Part shown: positions 25,622 through 35,695 of the stretch, in pieces
Numbering within the stretch: the stretch's first letter is position 1
Layout of the letters: each line of letters opens with the position of its first letter
Assembly: GCF_017355525.1 (NCBI RefSeq)
Contig: NZ_CP067395.1
Location: 4,619,001 to 4,683,000, forward strand
Reading direction: 5' to 3'
Length of the DNA stretch: 64,000 bases
Source of the DNA: Lysobacter enzymogenes
GTDB taxonomy: Bacteria; Pseudomonadota; Gammaproteobacteria; Xanthomonadales; Xanthomonadaceae
Made by a program: the position numbers and the translations under genes
The notes under the pieces: model-generated
Databases searched by the model: none
Seen by the model: the letters and a program-made list of their open reading frames with translations, nothing else
What the model was told of the DNA's origin: nothing

Positions 25622-27670
25622 TCAACGTTGGATGCGGCTGACCTGCCAGTCGCCGCCTTCCTGGTAGGTGCCGTGGGCCAAGGGTTCCAATGAAGTAACG
25701 CGGCGCAGCCGCTGCAACGGCAACACCGCCACCGCCGTCGCGCCGGCGATCGGCGCGCTCTTGGGATGCACCACCCAGCACTCGCCGCTGGCGGGGCAAA
25801 AGCGCGCCGGATCGTTCTGGGCAGCCGGCGCCACCGCCGCCACGCCGAAGCCGCTGAGCAAGGCGCTGGTCAGCGGCCCGGAATACTGCACGTAGACGAC
25901 GCGGTCGCGCGGCACGCGTTCGGCGATGGCGCGGATCGAGGCGAGCATGCCGGCGTCCTCGCGCAAGCGCAGGGTGTCGCGTTGCTGCCACAGCAGGTTC
26001 GCGCCCAGCGCCAACGCGGCGACCGCGGCGAGCGCCTGCAAGGTCGCGCGCGGCAGGCGCCGGCCCAAGCGCGCCGCGGCGTACGCGGCCAGCGCGATGC
26101 AGGCCGGGAACACCGCCGGCAGCCAGCGCCGCGAGGCCCAGATGTGGTCGGGCGAGACCATCGGCCGCCACAGGTAGACCACGGTCGGGACCAGCAGGAA
26201 CACCATGATCCACGCGCGTCCCGGCGACAGCTGGCGGGCGAACACCGCCTGCGCCGCCAGCGCCGCGCCGATGCCGGCGGCGAGGATCGTCGGCCACGAC
26301 AGATACGCGGCGATGCCGGTCAGGCTGGCTTCGCGGTAGTCGCGCTGGCCGTTCAATTGCGGCACCAGCTTGGATTCGATCAACGCATACGGCGGCCAGT
26401 GCGGGCGGATCCACAGCGCGTAGACGAACAGCGCCGCGACCGCGGCGGCCGCCGGCCACGCCAGTCGCGGCGCGCGCGCGGCATGGGCGCGCAGCGCCGG
26501 CGCGCGCGCGGCCAGATGCGCGGCGAACGCGCACAGGGTCGTGGCGACCGCGGCCGCCACGACCAGATCGGCCAAGCCGAGCAGGTAGGGCTGCACGCAG
26601 GCGAGGAAGTAACCCATCGCCAGCGCGGCGACCGCGTAGCAGCCCAGGGCGGCCTCGCCGAGCGCCGCGGCGGCGCCGGGCTGGCGCGCGTCGCGGCCGA
26701 GCGCGGCGATCGACAGCGCCGCGGTCGCCGCGGCCAGGGCGAACACGATCGCGTCGATGCGCACGAAGCAGCCCATGCCGATCAGCGCGCCCGCGATCAG
26801 GCCCAGGCGGCGCGAACGCCGCGCGGCGGCGATGCTGGCGGCGAGCAGGCCGACCGCGAGAAACCACGCGCACAACGGCTCGCTGAGCGCGTTGCGCGAC
26901 ACCCAAATCTGCGCCGGCTGCAGCGCGAACACCGCCAGCGCCGGCACCGCCCAAGCGCGCGCGCGCGCCGGCAGCCAGCGCCGCAGCAGCGCATAGAAGG
27001 CCACGCAGTTGAGGACGCCGAGCACGGCGTTGAAGCGGAAGATGCCTTGCGGCCCGAGCGGCGCGCCGACCATCGCCATCCATGCCGGCGTGGCGGCGGA
27101 GAACTGGTAGGTCCAGCGTTCGCCGGTCGGGTACACGCCCGGCAGCTCCGGCGCCTGGCCTTTCTCGATCGCCTGGATCGACGGGTCCTGGGCGATGCCG
27201 AGCGCGGCCAGATCGATCGCCGAGCCGCCGGTGCGCAGCAAGTGCAGCGCGTGCTGGGCGTAGATGCCTTCGTCGCGCTCGCCGAGCAGGCTTTCCTTGG
27301 GATACATCGCGTAGAAGTAGCCCGCGACCGCGACGATCGCCGCGGCCGCCAGCGTCGCCCGCCCGTGCCGGCGCAGATGCGCGCGCGCGGACGCGGCGAT
27401 GCCGTCGAACTTCGTCCACACGCGCTCGCGCCAGCACCACAGCGCGAGCAGCGCCCAGCCGGCCGAACCGATCGCCGCGGGGACGAACGCGCCCAGGCGC
27501 GCGAGCGCCATCATGACCAGCGTCGCGACCGCGCTGCCGATGCCGAGCGCGAGCAAGGGATGAAAGCGAAGGCGATGCGCGGGTTCGCCGGCGAAGGCCA
27601 GCACGAACGCACCCAGAGGGTAGATCGCGGGCCAGATGCCGAGCGCCGCCAGCGCCTTCAGATAATCCAT
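25622..27670 (-). CDS. Large membrane glycosyltransferase-like (GT-C) protein
   Basis: A 682-residue polytopic protein with about 12 hydrophobic segments. The first extracytoplasmic loop carries GERDEGIYAQHALHLLRTGG, like the Asp-Glu motif of GT-C (ArnT/PMT-like) transferases that use polyprenyl-phosphate sugars. The C-terminal part, after residue about 580, is a soluble domain with two cysteines (RFCPASGECWVV). It is the first gene of the minus-strand cluster with GT2, GT4 and the flippase-like protein. The AT-richer 234-nt gap upstream (27671-27904) is the likely promoter region. No family-specific name is justified. Confidence 0.65.
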   Translation of the reverse strand: MDYLKALAALGIWPAIYPLGAFVLAFAGEPAHRLRFHPLLALGIGSAVATLVMMALARLGAFVPAAIGSAGWALLALWCWRERVWTKFDGIAASARAHLRRHGRATLAAAAIVAVAGYFYAMYPKESLLGERDEGIYAQHALHLLRTGGSAIDLAALGIAQDPSIQAIEKGQAPELPGVYPTGERWTYQFSAATPAWMAMVGAPLGPQGIFRFNAVLGVLNCVAFYALLRRWLPARARAWAVPALAVFALQPAQIWVSRNALSEPLCAWFLAVGLLAASIAAARRSRRLGLIAGALIGMGCFVRIDAIVFALAAATAALSIAALGRDARQPGAAAALGEAALGCYAVAALAMGYFLACVQPYLLGLADLVVAAAVATTLCAFAAHLAARAPALRAHAARAPRLAWPAAAAVAALFVYALWIRPHWPPYALIESKLVPQLNGQRDYREASLTGIAAYLSWPTILAAGIGAALAAQAVFARQLSPGRAWIMVFLLVPTVVYLWRPMVSPDHIWASRRWLPAVFPACIALAAYAAARLGRRLPRATLQALAAVAALALGANLLWQQRDTLRLREDAGMLASIRAIAERVPRDRVVYVQYSGPLTSALLSGFGVAAVAPAAQNDPARFCPASGECWVVHPKSAPIAGATAVAVLPLQRLRRVTSLEPLAHGTYQEGGDWQVSRIQR

Positions 27671-27904
27671 CGAATGCCCCCTCGCCAGACATCGAGTCTA
27701 CTGAGCACGTTTTTTGTGTACTGCGCAGTGGGTCATTCTTACACGCGATTTTTCGCGCGGATGTCTTGCGCGGAAAAATATTTGCGCTGCTGCTGCGCGA
27801 GGTTGAGGCGTAAAACGCAGAACAAATCGAGCAACGGACACGTTGTCGGCGATCGATGTCCGATGACGTTGCGACGCGCGCGAGGAACTGCGCGCGCGCT
27901 CACG

Positions 27905-29323
27905 TTAATCGCGAGAGCGAACGTGAGCGTCGGTGAGCGAAGCGCTGTGCGTCGGCGCGAGTTCCACCGTCGCGCGCAAGCCGCTGCGATGCGGCGAGGC
28001 CTCCAGCGCGAGCGAGCCGCCGTGCAGCGCGGCGATTTCGCGCGCGATCGCCAGGCCCAGGCCGCTGCCTTCCGAGTCGGCGCGGCTGCCGCGGCAGAAG
28101 CGTTCGACCACGCGCTCGCGTTCGCTCTCGGGGATGCCGGGGCCGTCGTCGGTGACGGTCAGCCGCAACGCGTCGCCGCGGCGTTGCGCTTCGACCTCGA
28201 TGCGGCCGCCGGGCGGGGTGTAGCGGATCGCGTTGTCGATCAGGTTGGCCAGCAGCTCGTGCAGAAGCTGGCGGTCGGCGTGCAGGCGCGGCAGGTCGGC
28301 GGCGATGGCGACCTGCAGTTCGATGCGCTTGGCCAGCGCCGCCGGGACCAGCGCGGCGACCGCGTCTTCGACCAGTTCGGCCGGGTCGAGTTCGGCGAAG
28401 CTCAGCGCGTCGGCGCGGCCGAGCTCGGCGCGGCTCAGGCTCAACAGCTGGGTGGCCAGACGCGACAGGCGCAGGGTCGCCGCGTCCATCTGCGCCAGCA
28501 GCGCGCGCAGCGCCTCGCCGTCGGGCGCGCGCTGGGCCAGTTCGGCCTGGGTGCGCAGCACCGCGATCGGCGTGCGCAGCTGATGGGTGGCGTCGGCGAC
28601 GAAGTTGCGCTGCATCGACAGGGTGTGCGCCAGCCGCGCCATCAGTTCGTTGATGACGTGCACCTGCTGTTGCACTTCCGACGGCAGCCCGCGTTCGTCG
28701 AGCGGGCTGAGGTCTTCGTGGGTGCGGCGGGCGATGGCGTCGCGCACGCGGTTCAGCGGCGCGATGCCGCGGCCGACGCCGTACCAGACCAGGAACACGA
28801 TGCCGGCCAGGAACAGCAGCTGCGAGCCGAGCATGTACACCATCATCTCGCGCGCCAGGTTCTTGCGCTTGTGCAAGGTCTCGGCGACGCGCACGTACAC
28901 CGCCAGGCTGCCGTCGCCGCGCATGCGGTACTGCACCAGCCGCAGCGGCGCGCCGTCGGCGTCGTCGAGATAGAAGCGCACGCGCGGCGCGGCTTGGCCG
29001 CGTTCGGGCGGCGGCGGCAGCGCGCGGTTGCCGGCGAGCTGGCGCCCGCTCGGATCGGTGACGCTGAAATAGATCTGGTCGAATTCGTCGAATTCGAGCA
29101 TGCGCAGCGCCGGCGCCGGCAGGTTGACCGTGGCGCTGCCGCGTTCGACCCGCACTTGCCCGGCCAGGGTGCGCGCGGTGTCCTCCAGCGCCCAGTCGTA
29201 GACCCGGCCGACGAAGTGCTGGGCGACCGCGTAGGTGCCGAAGATCCAGGCCAGGGTCAGCGCCGCGGTCGACGGCAGCAGCCACAGCAGCAGGCGCTGG
29301 CGCAGCGACAGGCGTTCAAGCAT
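27905..29323 (-). CDS. Sensor histidine kinase (TctE/QseC-like)
   Basis: A 472-residue kinase with transmembrane helices at about 11-34 and 162-186 enclosing a 125-residue periplasmic sensor with DUF-type TctE N-terminal character. HAMP is at about 186-235; the phospho-acceptor is H247 in ATHQLRTP; the N box is ANLIDNAIRYTP and the G boxes are DDGPGIP and GSGLGLAIAR. It overlaps the response-regulator gene by 8 nt and lies opposite a metal efflux operon, so metal or envelope sensing with control of that operon is plausible. Confidence 0.92.
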   Translation of the reverse strand: MLERLSLRQRLLLWLLPSTAALTLAWIFGTYAVAQHFVGRVYDWALEDTARTLAGQVRVERGSATVNLPAPALRMLEFDEFDQIYFSVTDPSGRQLAGNRALPPPPERGQAAPRVRFYLDDADGAPLRLVQYRMRGDGSLAVYVRVAETLHKRKNLAREMMVYMLGSQLLFLAGIVFLVWYGVGRGIAPLNRVRDAIARRTHEDLSPLDERGLPSEVQQQVHVINELMARLAHTLSMQRNFVADATHQLRTPIAVLRTQAELAQRAPDGEALRALLAQMDAATLRLSRLATQLLSLSRAELGRADALSFAELDPAELVEDAVAALVPAALAKRIELQVAIAADLPRLHADRQLLHELLANLIDNAIRYTPPGGRIEVEAQRRGDALRLTVTDDGPGIPESERERVVERFCRGSRADSEGSGLGLAIAREIAALHGGSLALEASPHRSGLRATVELAPTHSASLTDAHVRSRD

Positions 29324-30023
29324 CGCCGCGGCCGTCGCCGGAAGGGTCGGCGCCGTCGGCGCCGGGCGCTTCCAGCAGATAGCCCAGGCCGTGGATGGTG
29401 CGGATCTGCACGCCGTGCGCCTGCAGCTTCTTGCGCAGGCGGTGCACGTAGACTTCGATCGCGTTGACGCTGACTTCCTCGCCCCAGTCGCTGAGGCGCT
29501 GGGCCAGGCGGTTCTTGATCGCGACTTGCCCGGCGCGCTGCATCAGCGCCTCCAGCAGCGCCAGCTCGCGCACCGACAAGTTCAGGCGCTGGCCGTGCGC
29601 GCGCGCGCTGCGGCCGGCCGGGTCCAGGCTCAACGGGCCGAGGGTGAGTTCGGTCAGGCCGCCGGCGGCGCGGCGGATCATCGCCGCGACCCGCGCTTCC
29701 AACTCGCGCAAGGCGAACGGCTTGACCAGATAGTCGTCGGCGCCGGCGGTGAGGCCGGTCACGCGTTCGTCGATGCTGTCGCGCGCGGTCAGCACCAGCA
29801 CCGGCGTGCGGTCCTGGCGCTGGCGCGCGCGGCGCAGCACGTCCAGGCCGTCCAGGTCGGGCAGGCCCAGGTCGAGCACGACCAGTTCGTAGTCGCCGGC
29901 GGCGAGCGCGGCGTCGGCGGCGGTGCCGTCGCCGACCGCGTCGACGCCGTAGCCGGCCTGACGCAGCGCTTCCAGCACGGTCGCGCGCAGCGCGTCGTCG
30001 TCTTCGACGAGCAGGATCCTCAT
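29316..30023 (-). CDS. OmpR-family response regulator
   Basis: A 235-residue regulator. The receiver has acidic residues at 8-10, phospho-acceptor D51 in VVLDLGLPDLDG, T in VLTARD and K in LVKPF. The winged-helix domain (about 130-222) has LNLSVRELALLEALM and the recognition region VNAIEVYVHRLRKKL. It is of the QseB/TctD/CopR-like class. It is first in the operon with the kinase; the 182-nt divergent spacer to the efflux operon is where it most likely binds. Confidence 0.93.
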   Translation of the reverse strand: MRILLVEDDDALRATVLEALRQAGYGVDAVGDGTAADAALAAGDYELVVLDLGLPDLDGLDVLRRARQRQDRTPVLVLTARDSIDERVTGLTAGADDYLVKPFALRELEARVAAMIRRAAGGLTELTLGPLSLDPAGRSARAHGQRLNLSVRELALLEALMQRAGQVAIKNRLAQRLSDWGEEVSVNAIEVYVHRLRKKLQAHGVQIRTIHGLGYLLEAPGADGADPSGDGRGDA

Positions 30024-30205
30024 CGGGGGTTGCGTCCGTTTCGCGAAAAAGTCGCGTCAGTCGTTGCGATATGCGGCTGCCGCGTGGGGACGCAAGCATC
30101 GCAGGAATCTCCGCCGCACGCATGAATCCTCGGTGTAAGGACTTCGTAAGCCGGCGGTTTCTATCCTGCGCGCCGCGAAACGACTGCCGGGGCGTTGGAG
30201 TGCCG

Positions 30206-31363
30206 ATGGATATGCGGATGAAGCAGACGAAACCGCTCGCAGCGCTGCGGCGCGATCCCTCGCGCTGGGTCGCGGGCGCGGCGCTGGCCGCGGCGATAGC
30301 GCTGTCGCTGTCGGGTTGCGGCGGCGACGAGGCGCGCGCCGATACGCGCGCCGATACGCGCGAAGGCGCGGCGCCGGCGGTGGTCGGCAGCGAGTACGTG
30401 AAGGTCGAGGCCGTAAGCGCGGGTTCCGCCGTCGCCGGCGCCGCCTTGCCCGGGCGCGTCGCGTTCCGCCCGCAGGGACTGACCGCGGTCGGCAGCCCGG
30501 TGACCGCGCGCGTGGTCTCGGTCGAAGTGCGTCCCGGCCAGAGCGTGAGCGCCGGCGCGCCGCTGCTGACCTTGCAGAGCGCCGACGCCGCGTCGGCCAA
30601 GGCCTCGCTGGCGCAGGCGCGCGCGCAGACCGCGCTGGCGCAGGACGCGTTGCGGCGCCAGAACGAAATGCTCGACAAGGGCGTGGGCCTGGAGGTGGAA
30701 CGCTTTCAGGCCCAGGTCGCGCTGCGCGAAGCCAGCGCCGAACTCGAACGCGCCGAACGCGCGGCGAACCTGCTCGGCCGCGGCGCCGGCGACCGCTTCG
30801 TCCTGCGCGCCCCCGCCGCCGGCGTGGTGCTGTCGGTGCATGCCAACGCCGGCGCGGTGGTCGCCGCCGACGGCGCGGCGCTGGTGGAAGTCGGCGACCC
30901 GTCCCGCCTTTGGGTGGTGGCGGATGTTCCGGAAAGCGAAGCCGCCGCGATCCGCGCCGGCGCCGCTGCGCGCATCCGCCTGCCCGGCGCGGGCGGCGAC
31001 TACGCCGCCAGCGTCGACGGCGTCGGCCCGCTGGTCGACGGCGATCTGCGCCGCTTGCCGCTGTATCTGACCTTCAGCGGCGCGCGCCCGCCCGCGTTGA
31101 CGCCGGGCGCGCTGGTCGAAGTGCGCCTGGATGCGGTCGCCGACGCCGCGCTGAGCGTTCCGGTCGCCGCGGTGCTGATCAAGGGCGGCAGCCAGCGCGT
31201 GGTCTACGTGCAGCGCAGCGACGGCCGCTTCGAACCGCGCGCGGTGCGCACCGGCGCCTCGCGCGGCGGCCGGGTGAGCCTGCTCGACGGCGTGCGCGCC
31301 GGCGACAAGGTGGTGGTCGAAGGCGCCTTGCTGCTCGACAGCCAGGCCGAACAGTTGCTCTGA
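30206..31363 (+). CDS. RND efflux periplasmic adaptor lipoprotein (CzcB/CusB family)
   Basis: A 385-residue membrane-fusion protein. The signal sequence ends in the lipobox LSGC at about residue 35. The lipoyl/hairpin region contains VTARVVSVEVRPGQSVSAGAPLLTLQS, a helical hairpin (about 120-180) and FVLRAPAAGVVLSVHANAGAVV, then beta-barrel and membrane-proximal domains ending SLLDGVRAGDKVVVEGALLLDSQ. An internal 12-bp repeat gives ADTRADTRE after the lipobox. GGAG precedes the ATG at 30206. It links the RND pump to the TolC-type channel encoded next. Confidence 0.9.
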   Translation: MDMRMKQTKPLAALRRDPSRWVAGAALAAAIALSLSGCGGDEARADTRADTREGAAPAVVGSEYVKVEAVSAGSAVAGAALPGRVAFRPQGLTAVGSPVTARVVSVEVRPGQSVSAGAPLLTLQSADAASAKASLAQARAQTALAQDALRRQNEMLDKGVGLEVERFQAQVALREASAELERAERAANLLGRGAGDRFVLRAPAAGVVLSVHANAGAVVAADGAALVEVGDPSRLWVVADVPESEAAAIRAGAAARIRLPGAGGDYAASVDGVGPLVDGDLRRLPLYLTFSGARPPALTPGALVEVRLDAVADAALSVPVAAVLIKGGSQRVVYVQRSDGRFEPRAVRTGASRGGRVSLLDGVRAGDKVVVEGALLLDSQAEQLL

Positions 31364-31370
31364 GGCGCCC

Positions 31371-34300
31371 ATGCTGAATCGCATTATCGAAGCCTGCGTG
31401 CACCGGCGCGTAGCGATCCTGGTGATGACCGCGATCGTCGCCCTGTTCGGCGTGCGCGCCTATCTGCAAACGCCGATCGAGGCCTATCCCGACGTCACCA
31501 ACGTGCAGGTCCAGGTCATCACCCAGATGCCGGGCTACGCCGCCGAGGAGATCGAGCGGCAGGTCACGGTGCCGCTGGAGCGCGCGCTCAACGGCACGCC
31601 GGGAATGACGCTGCTGCGCAGCGAGAGCCTGTTCGGGCTGTCGTTGGTGACCTTGATCTTCGACGACGACGTGGATGCGTTTTCGACCCGGATGCTGGTC
31701 GGGCAGCGGATGGCGCAGGCCGATTTGCCTCAGGGCGTCGTGCCGGACCTGGCTCCGGAGGCGACGCCGCTGGGGAAGATATACCGCTTTCGGTTGGTCA
31801 GCGACCGCGCCGACCTCTACCAACTGCGTTCGGAAATGCAGTGGAACGTCACCCGCGTGCTGCGCCAGGTCCAGGGCGTGGCCGACGTGGTCCCGTTCGG
31901 CGGCTATCTGAAGGAACTGCAGGTCGAAGCCGATCCGGCCAAGCTCTACGGCGCCGGCCTGAGCCTCGGCGATCTGGAAGATGCGATCAAGAAGGCCAAC
32001 CTCAACGTCGGCGGCGGCTTCCTGCGCCACGGCGATCAGGAACTGACCATCCGCGGCGTCGGCTTCATCGAATCGGTCGAGGACATCAAGTCGATTCCGC
32101 TGAAGAACCGCGCCGGCACCGCGCTGACGGTCGGCGACGTGGCCAGCATCAAGCTCGCCGCGACCCCGCGCCGCGGCTCGGTCGCCTACAACGATCAACA
32201 AGAAGTGGTCGAAGGCCTGGTGCTGATGCGCCGCGGCGAGAATCCCTCGCGCGTGCTCGACGGCGTCCACCAGAAGGTCGCCGAGCTCAACGGCAAGATC
32301 CTGCCCGAGGGCATGAAGATCGTCGCCTCGCACGATCGCAGCGTGCTGGTCGGCCACACGCTGTCGACCGTGCACGACAACCTGCTGCACGGCTTCATCC
32401 TGGTGGTGGCGATCGTCTGGCTGTTCATGCGCTCGATCACCGGCTCGGCCGTGGTCGCGGTGGTGATTCCGCTGTCGTTGCTGGTCGCGTTCATCGGCCT
32501 GCATTTCCTCGGCCTGCCGGCGAACCTGATTTCGATGGGCGCGATCGATTTCGGCATCCTGGTCGACGGCGCGGTGGTGCTGGTGGAGAACGTGATCCAC
32601 GCGATACGCCACGAGCGGCCGCCGAACCGCAAGGCGCTGATCGCGCTGGTGATCCGCTCGGCCACCGCGGTCGGCCGTCCGACCTTCTTCGCGATGCTGA
32701 TCATCATCGCCGCGCTGCTGCCGGTGTTCACCTTGCAATCGGTGGAAGGGCGCATCTTCCGCCCGCTGGCGCTGACGTATGCCTTCGCCTTGCTCGGCGC
32801 GCTGGTGTTCTCGCTGACGGTGGTGCCGGCGCTGTGCGCGCTGCTGTTCAAGCCCGAGCACGCCAAGCTGGTCGAACCGGCGTGGATCTCCAGGATGCGC
32901 GACGGCTACAAGCGCTTGCTCGGTTCGCTGATGCAGCGCCGTGCGCTCGCGCTGGGGTTCGCTGCGGTGCTGCTGGTCGCCGGCGGCCTAGCCACCGCGC
33001 GGCTCGGCTCGGAGTTCCTGCCCGAACTCGACGAAGGCGACATCTTCGTGTTCGCCGAAATGCCGGCCAGCGTGTCGATGGAGAAAGGCCAGCAACTGCT
33101 GATGGAGGTGCACAAGCGGGTCATGGCGTTCCCGGAAGTCGCCGCGGTGCACACCGAGCACGGCCGGCCCGAGGACGGCACCGACAACGAAGGCGTCAAC
33201 ATGCTCAAGACCTTCGTCAGCCTCAAGCCCGACAAACAATGGCGCGCGGGCTGGGACAAGCCGCGGCTGATCCAGGCCATGCGCGATTCGCTCGAACGCA
33301 TCCCCGGCGTGCGCTTCAATTTCTCCCAGCCGATCAAGGACAGCGTCGAGGAAGCGGTCAGCGGCGTGCGCGGCAAGGTGGTGCTGAAGATCTTCGGCCC
33401 TGACCTGGAACGCATGCGCGACACCCTGCGCCAGGCCAAGACGCTGTTGCAGGACGTGCCCGGCGTGACCGAGCTGGACTTGTACCGCGACGTGTCCAGC
33501 CCGCAGCTGCGCATCCGCCTGGACCGCGCGGCGCTGGCGCGCGCCGGCATTCCGATCGAAACCGCCGCGGCCACGGTCGAAACCGCGCTCGCCGGCCGCG
33601 TGGTCACCGATTACTGGGAAGGCGAGCGTCCGGTGCCGGTGCGGCTGCTGCTGCCCAAGCCCAACCGCGACGACGAGGACAAGATCGCCGACCTCACCGT
33701 GCCGGCGCCCGGCGGGGCGCAGATTCCGCTGCGCCAACTGGCCAAGATCGAAGTCGGAACCGGCGTGGCCTCGATCGTGCGCGAAGGCAACATCCGCTTC
33801 CTGGCGCTGAAGTTCAACGTCGAGGGCCGCGACATGGGCTCCACGGTCAAGGACGCCATCGCCACCATCGAGGCCAAGCTCAAGCCGCCGGCCGGGCATT
33901 ATTTCGTCTGGGGCGGCGAGTTCGAGAACCAGGCGCGCGCCGCGCAGCGGCTCAAGCTGGTGGTGCCGGTGGCGATCGTGCTGGTGCTGGTGCTGCTGTA
34001 CGCGGCGATGAACTCCGGCCGCAGCGCGCTGGCGATCATGGCGACGATGCCGTTCGCGCTGACCGGCGGCGCGTTCGCGCTGTTGCTGGCCGGCATTCCT
34101 TTGTCGGTCAGCGCGGCGATCGGCTTCATCGCCTTGCTCGGACAGGTCTCGCTGATGGGCGTGCTGGTGCTGTCGGCGGCCGAGGACCGGCGCCGCGCCG
34201 GCGAAGACTTGTTGCCGGCGTTGCTAGAAGGCGCGGCCGATCGCTTGCGCCCGGTATTGATGGCTTCGCTGCTGGCCTTGTTCGGCCTGTTGCCGATGGC

Positions 34301-34460
34301 GCTGTCGAGCGGCATGGGCAGCGAGACCCAGCGCCCGTTCGCGCTGGTCGTGGTCGGCGGCATGACCACGACCTTGCTGGTCGCGCTGTTCGTGCTGCCG
34401 GCTGTGTACAGCCTGATCGCGGCCAAGCGCCTGCAAACGCCGGAGGAGGCCGACGCATGA
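31371..34460 (+). CDS. Heavy-metal RND efflux pump (CzcA/CusA family)
   Basis: A 1029-residue proton-driven inner-membrane pump. The transmembrane-helix-4 motif is AIDFGILVDGAVVLVEN with D393, D399 and E406, the pattern of divalent-cation (Co/Zn/Cd/Ni) HME-RND pumps rather than Cu/Ag ones. GMTLLRSESLFGLSLVTLIFDDD and SVRGKVVLKIFG-type porter segments and the repeated C-terminal half are complete. It starts 7 nt after the adaptor gene; the stop overlaps the next gene (ATGA). Confidence 0.92.
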   Translation: MLNRIIEACVHRRVAILVMTAIVALFGVRAYLQTPIEAYPDVTNVQVQVITQMPGYAAEEIERQVTVPLERALNGTPGMTLLRSESLFGLSLVTLIFDDDVDAFSTRMLVGQRMAQADLPQGVVPDLAPEATPLGKIYRFRLVSDRADLYQLRSEMQWNVTRVLRQVQGVADVVPFGGYLKELQVEADPAKLYGAGLSLGDLEDAIKKANLNVGGGFLRHGDQELTIRGVGFIESVEDIKSIPLKNRAGTALTVGDVASIKLAATPRRGSVAYNDQQEVVEGLVLMRRGENPSRVLDGVHQKVAELNGKILPEGMKIVASHDRSVLVGHTLSTVHDNLLHGFILVVAIVWLFMRSITGSAVVAVVIPLSLLVAFIGLHFLGLPANLISMGAIDFGILVDGAVVLVENVIHAIRHERPPNRKALIALVIRSATAVGRPTFFAMLIIIAALLPVFTLQSVEGRIFRPLALTYAFALLGALVFSLTVVPALCALLFKPEHAKLVEPAWISRMRDGYKRLLGSLMQRRALALGFAAVLLVAGGLATARLGSEFLPELDEGDIFVFAEMPASVSMEKGQQLLMEVHKRVMAFPEVAAVHTEHGRPEDGTDNEGVNMLKTFVSLKPDKQWRAGWDKPRLIQAMRDSLERIPGVRFNFSQPIKDSVEEAVSGVRGKVVLKIFGPDLERMRDTLRQAKTLLQDVPGVTELDLYRDVSSPQLRIRLDRAALARAGIPIETAAATVETALAGRVVTDYWEGERPVPVRLLLPKPNRDDEDKIADLTVPAPGGAQIPLRQLAKIEVGTGVASIVREGNIRFLALKFNVEGRDMGSTVKDAIATIEAKLKPPAGHYFVWGGEFENQARAAQRLKLVVPVAIVLVLVLLYAAMNSGRSALAIMATMPFALTGGAFALLLAGIPLSVSAAIGFIALLGQVSLMGVLVLSAAEDRRRAGEDLLPALLEGAADRLRPVLMASLLALFGLLPMALSSGMGSETQRPFALVVVGGMTTTLLVALFVLPAVYSLIAAKRLQTPEEADA

Positions 34461-35695
34461 AGTGGCGATTCGTTTTGAGCCTGACGATGCTCGTCGTTGC
34501 CGCGCCGGCGACGGCGGCCGAACAGCCGCCCGAGTCGGTCGATTTGCCGGCGGTGCTGACCCTGGCGCGCGGCGCCAGCCCGCGCCTGGAGCTGGAGCGC
34601 AAGCAGATCGCGCTGGCGCAGGCCGAGCGCACCACCGCCGGCGCGTATCCCAACCCGAGCCTGAGCTTCGAGCGCGCGCGCCAGCCCGGCGAGCTGACCA
34701 ACTTCTCCAGCAAAGTCGCCCGGCAATGGTCGGTGCAGCAGCAGATCCTGCTGCCGGGACAACGCTCCTCGCGCGTCCGCGCGGCCGATCTCGGCGTCGA
34801 CGCGGCGCGCAGCCGCTTGACCGCGACCGGCAACGATCTCACCGCCGACGCCGGCACGGCCTATGTCGAACTGCTGCAGGCGCAGAACAAACGCGTCGCG
34901 CTGGAACAGGGCATGGCCGATCTCGACCGCTTGCGCGGCATCGTCGCCGGCCGCCAGTCCGTAGGCATGGCCAGCCGCTACGACGTGTTGCGGGTCGATA
35001 TCGAACTGGCCGACTGGCGCACCCAGTTGGCCGAAGCGCAGGCCGACCTGATCGATCGCCAGGGCCAGCTCGCCGGTTTGCTCGGTTTTCCGGGCTGGCG
35101 TCCGCACGGCGAAGGCGAGCTGCGCCCGTTGCCGATCGCGGCGACGCCGGCAGCCTCCACCGGCGACAGCCCGGCGGTGATCGCCTCGCGCAAGGAAGAA
35201 GCGGCGGCGCTGGCGAAGGTCGACGCGGCGCGCCGCGACCGGCTGCCGAATTTCTCCGTCAACGGCGGCCGGTTCTGGACTACCCAGCCTTACGGCCAAA
35301 CCTATTCGCTCGGCTTCGAGATCGAAGTGCCGTTGTTCGACACCCGCCGCGGCGCCTATCAGCAGGCGCGCGCGCAGGCCGAGTCGGCGAGCCTGCAACG
35401 CACCCTGACCGAAGCGCAGTCCAATGCCGACGTGGAACGCTACCGCGCCCAGGTCGAGCAGCGCAGCGCCGCGCTGGCGCAGTTCGAACAGCAGCTCGCG
35501 CCGCGCCTGCCGCAGTTGCAGGCGATGGCCGACGACGCGTACCGGCTCGGCCGCAGTTCGGTGCTGGAGCTGATCGACGCGACCCGGATGCGCTACCAGA
35601 CGTCGCTGAGCCGCGACGAACTGGTCGCGAACCTGATGGAAGCGCAGCTGCGCCTGCAAGCCGCGCGCGGCGAGTTCGCGCAGGCGCGGCCGTGA
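34457..35695 (+). CDS. TolC-family outer-membrane efflux protein (CzcC-like)
   Basis: A 412-residue protein. The signal peptide is residues 1-22 (VLSLTMLVVAAPATAA region). Two tandem OEP repeats of long helices follow: LPAVLTLARGASPRLELERKQIALAQAERTTAGAYPNPSLSFE, and in the second half KVDAARRDRLPNFSVNG. It completes the tripartite metal pump with the preceding adaptor and RND genes. ATGA overlap with the pump gene; GTGA overlap with the following lipoprotein gene. Confidence 0.9.
   Translation: MKWRFVLSLTMLVVAAPATAAEQPPESVDLPAVLTLARGASPRLELERKQIALAQAERTTAGAYPNPSLSFERARQPGELTNFSSKVARQWSVQQQILLPGQRSSRVRAADLGVDAARSRLTATGNDLTADAGTAYVELLQAQNKRVALEQGMADLDRLRGIVAGRQSVGMASRYDVLRVDIELADWRTQLAEAQADLIDRQGQLAGLLGFPGWRPHGEGELRPLPIAATPAASTGDSPAVIASRKEEAAALAKVDAARRDRLPNFSVNGGRFWTTQPYGQTYSLGFEIEVPLFDTRRGAYQQARAQAESASLQRTLTEAQSNADVERYRAQVEQRSAALAQFEQQLAPRLPQLQAMADDAYRLGRSSVLELIDATRMRYQTSLSRDELVANLMEAQLRLQAARGEFAQARP

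Noticed and set aside
31371..34460. Assigning the RND pump to copper/silver export (CusA)
   Set aside because: The TM4 motif DFGILVDGAVVLVEN with D393, D399, E406 is the divalent-cation type, and no CusF-like protein or Met-rich region is seen.
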